Positions 47,965-59,361 of a stretch of DNA of 64,000 nt are shown here, one piece after another. Positions within the stretch are counted from its first letter, which is position 1; each line of letters starts with the position of its first letter. Position numbers and translations under genes: made by a program. This stretch comes from Toxoplasma gondii ME49 (lineage: Eukaryota > Apicomplexa > Conoidasida > Eucoccidiorida > Sarcocystidae), in the NCBI RefSeq assembly GCF_000006565.2, contig NC_031478.1, forward strand, positions 4,364,212-4,428,211. Direction: 5' to 3'. The notes under the pieces are model-generated. The model was given only the letters and a program-made list of their open reading frames with translations. It made no database searches and was not told the origin of the DNA.

Positions 47965-49497
47965 TCAGACAACAGCTTCCGCTACAGCCCGTGCGAGCTG
48001 CTTCTGCTGCATTTGCATGCCTCTTTTGAGAAGTTTTCTCTTGGTCAATATCTTTCTGATGTCATCCTCCTCGACTGGTTTGGTGCAGATGGGACAGTCT
48101 TTTCTGCACTCCCTCCTAGACACACACTCTGATAAACTATTGATCTCACGATCATTAGGAGGAACTAGCCGCATTCCATCTAGGCATTGACTTACCATGC
48201 CAAATGATATTCGTGCCCTGAGTTTGTTGAAGGTGCAACAAGTTGTCTTTGAGGCAACGTCATTCTACCTTACCACATTCGAGAGTGAAAAGTACAGGAG
48301 GTCCCGGGTGCAGAGAATCTTTCTTGTGCATAAGGCACTACGCAAAAACAATGCTCGCCTCATTTTGAGCCACGAATCGATGCAGGTGGAATGACGCTTA
48401 CCAAATTACAAATATCATTCTGCTCAGGGTCCTCTTCGTTGACGGGTATCGAAGCATGTAATTCCGTGGCGGAGTGGGCTGTAATCCTGCACTGCCTCTT
48501 GAACGATGCTTTTTCTAGTTTCACGCTGGACCCTCCAAAACAATAAAGCTTGTCCGAAGCGCGTGTTTGACTCTATCGACAAGGGAAACACGAATTCGTG
48601 AGACCCGCGAAATAACTGGCGAAGGTGGGCAAAGTCACCTGCTTCCGCTCCCCGTTCCCACCGGCCCCTGCCGCGCACCGCGTCTTTCCCTCGTTCAGTC
48701 GCTGAACTTCCTGAAACTGGTTCGTCAGCGGGTCACTGCAGAGGCATTTTGGGTTGTGACGTGCCTTCTCGTCATTCTTTTCCGCGTCTGCTGTTACGTT
48801 GCTGTCTCGGGTGTGGGGCACGTCATGCCCCCTGTTTGAGCAGTCCAAGTAGTTGATACGACGTGGCGCCATCCATGTATTCGCTCTGTGGCAACACTGT
48901 TGCAAAATCCGTTCCGGACCAAACGGTCACTGTATGTACCGCTTAACAGATGCAGGGGGAGCAAAAAATCGTTGGGAAGTCTTCGTGTTGTCGTACTGGG
49001 ACGAGGATTTTACCAGCGCTGGTGCAATCCACAGGCTTAAATACGGATCGTTCAACGACGCTTGCGTTGTTCGAACCTCTGGGATGCAATCGGCCGAGTT
49101 GCACAGACGATCTACCAGATGCAGGACTGACCTGCAAACGGAAGCACTAACCCATTGTTGTAAGGGATGTGACGTCGTCAAGCATACCCTGTCGGGCACT
49201 CGTGTTGTCGCCGGTACCCCGCTGTTCAGCTCTGGCCCTTCTCCCATAACCAGAGTCCTCCTCTGTGGTGGAAGGTATCCCGGGCTATGAGATTCCTTCT
49301 GCTTCCTTTCATCGGCCAAATACAGGAAGTCTTTCAGCACCTGTGTACAGAAGAACATGAAACCTTAGCTCATCTGTTCAGTGGTTTGTGCCGACCGTCA
49401 GGATTTGCCTGAGCTCGTCTCGAACTCCACGAAGATCTGCTTCCAGAGATCTGATGATGACCAGCAAGGTTTGATTGGTCTCAACTGCATTCGACAT
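47965..49497 (-). CDS. Unidentified coiled-coil protein with Cys-rich C terminus, model partial
   Basis: Family unknown. The start ATG at 49497 opens a 34-codon exon (49396-49497) with a heptad-like helix (LLVIIRSLEADLRGVRDELR). It joins exon 49188-49340 (VLKDFLYLADERKQ) through a weak GTCGGC donor. Further exon candidates are a segment within about 48943-49137, then one ending EVQRLNEGKTRC in the 48.6-48.9 kb area. Next is one whose secure 3' end is IPVNEEDPEQNDICNL before a GTAAGC donor near 48405. The last is a C-terminal exon, 47965-48128. The last exon reads ECRKDCPICTKPVEEDDI and then a basic helix, resembling half of a RING-like zinc site. Linking the last two needs a 22-nt exon (48196-48217), so the C terminus is provisional. 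It is divergent from the wybutosine gene. Confidence 0.38.
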
Positions 49498-50247
49498 CCT
49501 TGCTGCCGGCCCCATAACCATGTGAGACCCCGAGTGACTGGGCTTTCAGGTTCTGAACGAACTCCTATGGGGAATGATCCACTTGCTTTGATTAGATGGA
49601 ATGATAACATGGCGGAGTTCCTATTAGACATGGCGGTGGAACCACCATCTATTCTATGTTTGGTATGGGCGCCGCCTGTACAGACACCCCGATTTATTCA
49701 GCTGGCTCTGCTTGTAACCTGCCCAGCTAGCCAGACGTGAAAACTGTTCTCGCTTACCAGCTTGTCAGTGTTGAGCGGGATACGTTGAGTGTGGAGTTTT
49801 AGAAACGGACTGAGACAGAAATCGGTGCGAGGTCATCGAGGCTTGTTTCGTAGGGGAGCGCGGGTGGGCCGGCGACGCCGCATGCACGTCAGCCAGCCTC
49901 AACATAGAACGCTGCGTGCCGATATGCATGCACGAGACTCAACTCATCTTGCGGTAACCTGTTGGGGCAAAGATAACAGCCCCCAACGAAACACAACGAC
50001 GTGTCCATCATTTTACTTATCAACTGCAATAAGTTATTTGGGATAGGATGGACTTCCGGTGGAATTTGAGCACAGAAAAAAATGCAAGGTCTGCGTGCAT
50101 TTATTCCGGGAGCATGCGGCCACAACTTGCCAAATTATCGGCATGAGGGGTCCTTTACTAGATGCTAGGAACTTACTGGACATCTGAACTTTGCTACTCT
50201 GTCTTGGCTGGCATTTCTAACGGGCCATCTGTGCCTTCAGTGGAAAA
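49498..50247. promoter_or_regulatory. Putative bidirectional promoter with two YGCATGCR motifs
   Basis: A 750-bp interval between divergent start codons at 49497 (minus) and 50248 (plus). It contains CGCATGCA at 49879-49886 and the full palindrome TGCATGCA at 49925-49932, about 320-370 bp before the plus-strand ATG. No convincing coding sequence is seen. A promoter role is inferred from position and motif. Confidence 0.5.
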
Positions 50248-53200
50248 ATGGCGGGGGACACGATGGCGTCATTCTTGCGCAGGAAAAAGCAGATCTTGTC
50301 CGGTCTCGATTTCGATGGCAGCATGTCCGGTACCGAGGGAGTCACTGGCCCCGGGAGGTCGCAGAAGTTTGATGAGACAGAACACCCTTCTGTTGCTGAC
50401 TCACGCGAGCCGGCATTACTTCAGAGCAAAGACAAGGGGGAGTCTGAATCCCTGGTCTTTCCCCCCAGACTGGACAAGTCCCTGAAGGGCTCCGTTGACC
50501 GTGATCTGCTGCGGATTTGTTCCATTATCAACACCAATCCGAGTTACGTCACTACCAGCTGTTGCAGCGGGAGGATCAGCGTCTTTCAAAATGGACCAAA
50601 GAGTCCCGAAGGGAATTCAAAGAAGGGCGGGAAGCTCATCTATGCAAGTCACTCGCCGATTGAACAAGCTGAAGTGGCTGTGATCGTACAGCGACTTCGT
50701 AGCGACGAGAGCCATTATCAGAGCAAAGTAAAACACGATGCGACGCGTCGCCCTCTAAATGGTGAAGACGCCGAGGGAGGGAGCTCTCCATTTCCTGACC
50801 ACCGAGACCAGCCAGCTCCTGAGGCACTGAAATATCCCAGGCACGACACATTCAAGGTTGCACGTCACTCTGGAAAACCGACTGTTGATCTCAAAGTTGA
50901 GCCATTCGTGATGCACGTTGAATGCGCGGATCTCGAGAGCGCGAGGGCGCTGCTCACAGCGGCAGTGACATGTGGCCTCAAGCACTCCGGCATGAGCGTA
51001 GCTGGTCCAAAACGATACATTGTGGCTGTGCGGGGAAGTCAGAGACTGGAGGCACCTTTAGGAACTTGCACAACTAATGCTGTCGCACTTCCGAGTCAGA
51101 CAGACCTTGGATCCGAGAAAAGAACTTCCAGATGCGAGCTGCTGGTGTCGTTGGACTACTTGAACTTCATGATTGATATGTGTAATGACAAGATGAGTCT
51201 GAATCTGATGCAGATCCGTAGGTTCGAGGCAAAACTGGAGGAATCTTTTCGAGCTGTCCCTGCGATTCAAGGTTCAGGACGAGACCTAAAGGAAGATTTG
51301 CAGGCCGTAAAGCATTTCAAGAACCGCATCCGGAAAAGCCGTCCTACGCTCAGGAGCGACTCTGGAGAGCACCGTGCCTCATCTAAAGCGCGCAGACGTG
51401 AAAGCCAGTTTCATCCACCACAGAGGTCACATCCTTCTTCCACTGCTCTTCCAAATTCCGAACAGCGATCAGCGTCGGAGGAGGTTCAGAAGTACCCGGT
51501 TCTGCCGCATTACATCTTGGATTCCAAGGTATGAAGCGCTCGCTTTGCAGTACAAGGCAGGTCGTTAATTGCCCCAGAATCGACATCGCTGCGATAGGAG
51601 TGGTTTCGCGCTCCCTGTGTACCGGATTCGTCTTCTCTTTGAGCCCTCTGCACTGCTCCTCCACGGAATGCGCTGCGTTCAGAATTTGGACGACCGACGG
51701 CGACTAGACTTATGGAGCTGTGCATGTGCGCTTGAGTATCCTTTTTTGTGCGTCTACGGCGGGTTCGCTCGGAGCAAGCGAACGGACTGTTTATTGGTGT
51801 ACAACTTAGAGACTTCGTCATGGGAAACGAAGCAAGCACCCGCTGCTCCTGAAGGTACGTCTGCATTTCCTCAGCGAGACGGAATTTTTGTCCGTAGTGA
51901 AGATTCCATCGAGGATGCCTCGCTGTTCTTTCTTTTTCCCTCTAAATGCTATTTCTTTCTCGTGCGTGATGGAATATTAGTTGAAGGCAGTTTTGCTTGT
52001 AATGGGAAACACTCCTGCTGGATGCGGACCGTTGCCCAAGCACATTTTCGCCGGGACATGCATGGTTTTTTCGATGATGTCTCACTAGGCCCAGGCGCCC
52101 GGGTGTCGGCGTCGCTCCTTGCTCTCGGCCACGGATACACCTTACTCCTCTTCGGTCGTAGAGGCCCCTCAGAACCGTGTTCCGACGCTTGGCTGCTGGA
52201 CACGAGAACATGGTCCTGGCTGCCTGCCCGGCCTACCTGCCAAGCCCAGAAGCTTCCCGCGACCGGCAGTTCAAGATTGCGTCCCGAGGCTGGATTGGAG
52301 AAACGCGCGCCACCCACAGAAGGGAAAACGACATCTGACGAGCGGAATCGCTGCGAGGTTTCACCGAATGGACAAATTAATCCACTTGTCGAAGAGGATG
52401 TCGCTCCGTCCGATCACCCCGCAGGCCGCTGGAGACACGCAGCCTGTGTGCGACAAAGTGCTTGGACGAGGACGGAACGCGGGGCGCGTGGACTGGCGGA
52501 AGTGTGGATCATGGGGGGCGTCAACGGGGCACAGTCCGTCAGCGATTCTGTTCTTATCGATTTGTGGCGCTTGACACTCCACATAACCGAGTAAGGCAGC
52601 TCATCCGGCGCACCACTTGTGGGATTCTGTACACTGACGTTTTTTCAGTGGATCGGGATATTCGTTTAAGTCTTCCAATTGCGGAAGGGGCACGACATGA
52701 GTGAGCTCGCTGAGCGCCGTGTTTGATATGGGCAGTGGACGGTCGTGTGTGCCCTTATTACTAGACAGATCGTCGCTGTATACTCGAGGGCCGCCACACT
52801 GTGTCATCAGCACAGTAGCAATCTCGTTGGTTTCGTTTTTGCCTTGGATCTTTCTGCACGATCTTTAGGGTTGAAGAGCCCAGCAGGCTGGTGGAGTGTC
52901 AGAGCTTGTGGACCAGGACCATTGGACAAGGCGATTGCCCACCACCGCTGCATTCTTTTGCCATGGTTGCGTCATCCACACACTTGTTTCTCTTCGGGGG
53001 TCTTCGCGGCGATGGAATCAACGAAGCGCCGATCCCTCTGGAGGTGAGGAAGATCAATCTATATATTGGCATAGGCGATGGAGAGTAGATCCTGAGTGTC
53101 TTACATCTTTAACATTCGCTTCGGTTTTCCATTGAGCAGGGGAAGGACCGGGATTTGAAAATATGAGGGACTCGCTGGCCATGCGTACCACGAGCTCGGT

Positions 53201-56200
53201 CGCAGAACTCACGTCTCTACGGAACCCTGTCACAGGTACAGTTGGTTCTTCTATTGCGACTGTAGTGGCTGCACGGTGAACGATTCTTCGCACGATGTCT
53301 GCTGTGCTGCAGGAGGTCTACACATTCCACATCGATTCTGGTGTTTGGCGACGGCAGCGCCCCCGGTGCGCTGTGTCTATCAGTGGCGAACAGAGCACGT
53401 CGATGGTATGGTGTTCGGATAAGACGGGTTCTGATAGGGGATTATGTTTAGCTTGTGAGAGCTTCTCCAAGAGAGTGCGTGGTGGATAACCAGACCTGCG
53501 TACTCGGCGCAATCTTTACCACCTGAACGGTTTTCACGTGTACAGAAGAAGGAAGATCTCACGGAGTAGCGTGAGAGGGAGCTCGCCCAAAAGCGCTGGC
53601 GTGAAACAGGCCGGTACAAATCACAGCTGGACCTGTGTGGATCCGATGTTCCGTCTGACGCTGATTACCTTCCCCTCGACATTGTGGCAAATGCGCCGTT
53701 AATGACGCGGATTCGTTTTCATTGATGCAGGATCCTCTTCACAATCTCTGCGACAACGGAAATCGATTGGCGCCGTCACCGCGGTTTTCGCACATCGCCC
53801 TTCCGGTGAACAGCACACAAATCAAGCATCTCAACAATGCCGGAAACGCTGACTCGTGCCCTCCAGCTACACACGCACTTGTCGTTGGCGGCTGCGATGG
53901 ATCGCAGCCTCTTGGTGACGTCTGGAGTCTTGAGGCAAGTCTCACGCAGGCGGATAAGCATTCCAAGTTATGTCAATGTTCTTACGTTTTCAGGGCCGCT
54001 TGACCTGTTGCATAGGCTGAGGGTTTCTGGAGAAGAGCGTCGGCGAATCCTGAGATGCCGCTTCTAGTGTGTCATTGCTTGCGATGACTGGTCTCGCACA
54101 CTCAGGTGCCAGTGCTCGTTTTGTGAACTGAGATGAGTGAGGTCCGAAGCCCCTTCTTCGGTGATGACTTTCCTGAAATGATGTTTTTGCAGCTCGATTC
54201 TCTCGAATGGAGGTTCGTCGGGATGCTGCCAAACTCGAATCGCTCGTGGAGATGTCGAGTTGGCGGAGCGTTTTCGCCTGCTAGCGCTGAACTCTTCCTC
54301 GTTGGCGGCGGCGGAATTTGCTTCACTTTTGGTTCCCATGCAGACCCGGCAATTGCAGTGAATTTGCTACCTTTTTTCTGTGAAACTGAAGAAACAGTGT
54401 TGGTAAGCAGAACCGGTTTCGCCCACATACTGTTCCAGAGCGCCTCACGGGGGGACTGCGGCTTCCTTTCGGTTATCCCACTGATTGTTCTTGTTCGATT
54501 CAGCATCGCGTTGCACCTAAGGTGCACAACTGTGGCTCTTCAGAAAAGCCGCAAGGGAACCTCGCGGCGGCTTTTGACCGCATCCCTGATCCTGAGAGGT
54601 ATTGCGCTGGGACGCAAGAATTTCCTAACATACGAGCAACCACTGTCCTTCTTTTCGTATTAAAATTCTTTCAGGAAACCCCGGCGGCCCTGCTGATGCC
54701 CAGACTGGAGCCTGGTGCTGCCGGCAAGCCGAACGCGTCCATGTCGCCTGCAGCAGAGAGTGAAGCGAGGCTGCCAAGAGGACCCGACCAAGAGACAGTA
54801 AAAGGGTAAGGACTGCACAGAGAGAAACAGATGATCAGTTGCTGGCGCAGTCGATGAATGAGTTGTCCTAGTGTGGTTGCCTTTTTTCTGCGTTCTAGTT
54901 CGATGCGACGCTCGGGGATTCGGTCGTGCCACAGGCTGTTTCACCCCGTCCAGTGGGGATGTGCACCAGAGGATCTAATTGTCAGCACGGAGTGCTTGTT
55001 GCCGTTCTTTGATATGGAAAACAGCGAGAAAATAAGGCATGCATTGCACAGGAAGTAGCTGTTGCTCGGTGCGTGCTTGCTTGCCAGGCAAGGGACAGAT
55101 GACAGAGAGAATGGACTTTCCAGTCAATCTTCGGACACCTGGCTTGTCGTTCGGAATCAGAATGATGTGAAATGGATCAAGACGGTCCTTGAAGAACAGT
55201 TCATCTACGACAAAGGCAGAAAGATCTCCTCAGTTCCTGGGACTGCCGTATCCCAGCTGGCGAGCAAACTGGACCTTCGCCAGCCCTGCGATTCCGGGGT
55301 TCCGGAAGCATGCCTTCAAAGGACTGCCGCCTTGACGATGATACCTGTTTTCCGAACCTTTGAGATTGGCGCGGTACTCAATAAGAGACACTCTGTCTCC
55401 GTCTCTGGCATGACCACCGAAGGTGCGCTCAGTACAACTGTGCTTTGTCAGCCCCAAGGCAACTGACAGCTGCGTTAAGACCGCTGACATGTTTCGGAGT
55501 TCAAGTTTACCGTGTTTTCTGGTTCTTGTTCTGTGCAGACGAGTTGAGTTCAAAGCTTTGTTTTTACACCTACAGCGGAGAAGAGACGAAGAAACAGCGG
55601 GTGTTCTCTCTTGATGTAGCCATCGCGGAGAGCCTTCTAGAGGCAGCTCAGGAGCTGTCCGCGAGCACGGTTTTTCTCGAGAGGTGCTCCGACTTGCGAG
55701 CGTCACTGCTCAAAAGCAGCAACAAACGCAGGAAACCGTCTGAGACACTGGAGCCAAGTCGGTTGAAGTTGCCCACTCTTCCTCGTAAATTCGAACGTCT
55801 CGGAAACGCTGTTCTTCTGCCAGCTGGCAGCCTCCAAGGCCTCAGCGCCTTTCTCGCTGAGTGAGGTCAAAAGGTCACTTGTGGACTCGACAGGCAGCAC
55901 TGGAGACCAGGCCTCGTTATCCAGAACTCAAGTCGCCACAAACACAGCTTTGGCAGTTGAGAGGATGCTCGCACGTAGAGGTGCAGCTGTTGAACAGTTG
56001 CAGTGTTCATTGGGGGACAAGCAGTTGTAAAGCGGGCCGCGTTCCTCCGGATTCGTTTTTTGTCGCAAGCTTCGTTGCTGAGGTGACTGAGTTCGGCTCT
56101 CCGATACCCCACATGAGAATGCCTTTCCGTCCTGTGTTCAGGGGAGAGACTCATGTTGATGGGAGGAGACTCGAGCCATCAGTGTGGAAGCATTTGGCGA

Positions 56201-57661
56201 AGAGACTGAAGGCGGAGACGATTGGCGTGCAAGCGCCGATCTCAGGGCCGAAGCGGCAAAGCCAAGTACGGACATGAGAGTAGAACTTCAGCATGTAGCA
56301 TTTGTCTTGAACAGACAGATGTGCCTTTGATGCAGCCACATCATGTGGAGGCGGTAGAGCAGGGTAAATTCCTGTTTCTCGTCAAACGACACTCGTTCGC
56401 GTTATCGAAATCCTGTGTTGCGTCATCAGGTTCAGATCATCTACGGTGCCAGTGGCCTCGTCAACCACCAAGAGAACGGAGTGGTTTACCATTTTGACGT
56501 GACGAAATGTATGTTTGCCTCGGGCAACGGGACGGAACGGTACGTATGTTTTTGCTATCACAGCTGCAGTAGATGATTTGGTTTCTCGGTGCGGAAGTCA
56601 CATGGTTCCTCTACGCTGTTTTCTGTGCTTGCAGGGCGCGATTTGTAAATCTCATCAGAGCAAGCAATTCAGCTGAGCCGGAGACCGTGGTGGACCTGTT
56701 CTGCGGAATTGGCTACTTTTCCCTTGCCGCTCTCACCTGCGCGGGTGCAGACAAACTGAAGCATCTTTATGCTTGCGACTGGAATCAGGATGCCCTCCAA
56801 GTGAGTAGGACACTCGCGATCATACAGCGGTGTGAACACGGAAGAAGGGAGGGAGCTTGAGAGTTGTACGGCCTCCCTCCTTCACGTACAAATATCTTCA
56901 GTGCACTGCTGCTGGCTATCATAACCTGTACGATTTTCAGAGCTGCCACTGTGTCCATGCTGACTATTATGCAGTTCTTCGAAGCGGCCCTTGCTCTGAA
57001 TCACGTTGATCCAAGACGGGTCACACTGAATCTCTGTGACAGCTTCCAGACGCCCGGGCAAAGCTACGGTGAGTGCCACAGCGCGTCGACGCACGCGGAT
57101 GAAAGAGCTTTGGGACCTGCCCCTGCGTTTTTGGTGGGCAAGGCAGATCGTGTGTCTCTTGGTCTTATTCCCTCGAGCGAGCAAGCGTGGAGCACCGCCC
57201 TAGCGGTAGTCAACAGAGAACGAGGCGCTATGCTGCATGTACATGGCATAGGCCCAATGGAATTTGTTGAAAAGCCAGCGCATTCTTTGCGGGTCTCATG
57301 CGAGGCCGGCAGGTGGAACCTGATTTCCGAACCAGGGGTGTGTGCCACCGAGTGCGATTGTAAAGTGTCAGCGTCGAGCCACTTCAGATCTTCTGAGACA
57401 GCGTATGCTACCATTCGTGGACAGAAGCTGTACCTCGGAAGGGATATTGGACGAGACCTTAAGTTTGCACAACACGTCCTACGCCGTTTGGCAGGTTTAG
57501 CAGTGGCCGATTTCCCTAGTTTATTTGGCAGTCACAGTGACTGCACGTGGGTATTCAGTCTGTGCCATGTGGAACGCGTCAAGTCGTACTCCCCGAAACA
57601 GTATCACTTTGTCGTTGACGTGTCTTGCCGACCAGAGTCTGTGTTGGACGGCTCATCGTGA
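50248..57661 (+). CDS. Trifunctional-type wybutosine synthase: TYW3-Kelch-TYW2 fusion
   Basis: The product should act on position 37 of tRNA-Phe in wybutosine synthesis: TYW3 methylates N4 and TYW2 transfers the aminocarboxypropyl group from SAM. Exons: 50248-51528, about 51683-52590, 52869-53043, 53313-53405, 53731-53934, 54193-54402, 54504-54805, 54899-55036 (end uncertain), 55088-55422, 55539-55860, 56142-56265, 56430-56539, 56635-56800 and 56975-57661; about 1,650-1,685 aa. TYW3 region: SVDRDLLRICSIINT, TSCCSGRI (about 104-111), EPFVMHVECADLESA, KRYIVAVRGSQRLE. Kelch-like blades: CVYGGF, EVWIMGGVNG, HLFLFGGLRG, ALVVGGCDGSQPLGDVW, ELFLVGGGG. TYW2: NDVKWIKTVLE, ENGVVYHFDVTKCMF, SAM-binding VVDLFCGIGYFS, DRVSLGLIPSSEQAW. 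The domain order equals the plant TYW2/3/4 protein; the LCMT methyltransferase part of TYW4 is absent. ATG in AAAATGGCG context. The linker exons around 54.5-55.1 kb are uncertain. Confidence 0.93.
53935..54192 (+). other. GC-AG intron in the wybutosine fusion gene
   Basis: The exon ending VWSLE is followed by GCAAGT, a textbook GC donor (GAG/GCAAGT). The intron ends with ATGTTTTTGCAG. Reading phase 0 is kept and the flanking Kelch sequence continues smoothly (DVWSLE to LDSLEWRF), so this non-canonical intron is well supported. Confidence 0.85.
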
Positions 57662-59361
57662 CCTCATAGTCAGTGAAATGTTTTGGGCGTTGCAGCTAGT
57701 ATTTTGACCACGCTGCACCATCGTACTAAATAAGATGTCAATGTCGCGGAAACGCCTGCACCGGCCGGAATGCACCGCACCGCAACAAATGGTGCAAACT
57801 CCACTTTACTACTTCGGAAACCTGTATCCACTGGCGCAGAATTTCTTGAGCAGACGCGTTTTTAAACATTAGCGTTTCTGTGACAGCAGGTGCATAGAAA
57901 TTTTCTGACCGAGCGAAAGACGTTGACTGCAAACAGACTTCTGGGTTGGTCAGTATCGTCTGAGGCGAACTGACAGGGCGCGCTCAACAAATCCGTTTTG
58001 TTTTTCGGCACTTGGACAAATCAAGAAATGAATTTCTGCTCTTCCGTGCGTCGAAACGAGTTCCTGTCAAGTTCAGCATACACCACACGCAACTTAGAAG
58101 GCAGCGGGAACTCGCATCACCATGCAGTAGATATGGCCGAATTCCGCCACGCCTTGAGGTGACGGAACTACCAAATGCAGACTGCTAGCACTGCCCCTTT
58201 CTTCTTCAAAAAGTGTTGAATAGGTAGTTCATGCCTTGATGACAAGGAGCGAGAGTCACTTTTTTCTTTATGATGCTACTACCTGCATAAGTTTTTGTCC
58301 ATTAAAGCTTTAGTTGTCCCGAGTAACGGACGGTCTCTCCGAGGCGTCTACTGTCCAGCACTCCCAGCGGCGGCCGACGACCTTGCGAAGTGCTGTCTTT
58401 ACAGTGGTGGGAGCAAAGTCCAGAAACTGTCCGTAGCATGAACAAACTTAATCCGTGAGGGCATGTCGTGACGCATGTGTGCATCAGCAGGAGAACCATA
58501 GATCAGTAACTCGTTAGCTGGTATATCCCAGCACACAGTATCTACAAAGATTGAGAGGCACATGCAGCAAACCGGTTTTCTTCGACGAAAGAATAACCCA
58601 CTTTCCTCGACAATTCCACTAGTTTCCCCCCCAGAATCTGTAACAATGCGACTGGCACGCGATTATGGAGTTGCTGTGTGCCCTATAAACACGTGGTTGT
58701 GCGAAGTCGCAGCGGGGAAGGACTTCCCCGACTACTGTGTTCATCAGTGGCACAGAGAAAACCTGGTGCAAGTATGGCAGAAAAAAATGGACCCAACGCA
58801 CTATGTTGGTCGTTGCAGATTTAAAAAGGCACACAAACACTGCAGAGGATCACGTGAACGTGCCAGGTTGACACAGTTGGCGTCCAGGAAACTGTGACTG
58901 CATGCAGATCTCGCATGCACCGAACTCCCTCGATTACTTTTTCCTATAAAAAGGGAGTCATGCGAGACACGTTCCAGTAAGCCCAGCACTGAGCTTCCCT
59001 GTTCTCACGACCACCATAAACGTGTCGTATAATTAAACTATGCGGTGTCGCCAAAAGCTGAACCGCCCTTGTCGAGAACTTTCGCTTTCGTAGTGTGTTT
59101 CACCTCGTTTGTCGATCCTGTAACCGTGGCATGCACACCGTCTATCATTTTCACTTTTCGGTCTAGCTCCAGCGTCTCGATGTGCGTATCACTTTGGACA
59201 CCGACAGGAGATACATCGAATATCTTTAAGTTCGTCTGCGTCCCTGCTCTCCTGGAATAGACAGGAACGCGACTGTAGGTAACTGGCCCATGCTCCAGGG
59301 GTCGTTTGTTGAACCAGCAGTTTCTCTGTGTTACTTCAGCGCAGCTGTTTGAGTCCTCAAA
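57662..59361. other. Intergenic region upstream of PheRS alpha
   Basis: This holds the 3' flank of the wybutosine gene and the promoter/leader of the synthetase gene. A 111-codon ORF at 58562-58897 has no family features. Nothing else is recognised apart from the motif pair at 58899-58919. Confidence 0.5.
58899..58919. promoter_or_regulatory. Paired YGCATGCR motifs upstream of PheRS alpha
   Basis: TGCATGCA (58899-58906, inside the longer palindrome CTGCATGCAG) and CGCATGCA (58912-58919) lie 13 bp apart, about 450 bp before the synthetase ATG. The spacing is close to one and a quarter helical turns. The motif resembles one reported for Toxoplasma ribosomal-protein promoters; activity is inferred. 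Confidence 0.4.

Noticed and set aside
58562..58897. 111-codon plus-strand ORF between the wybutosine and PheRS genes
   Set aside because: No motif and no splice continuation were seen; such a length is expected by chance.
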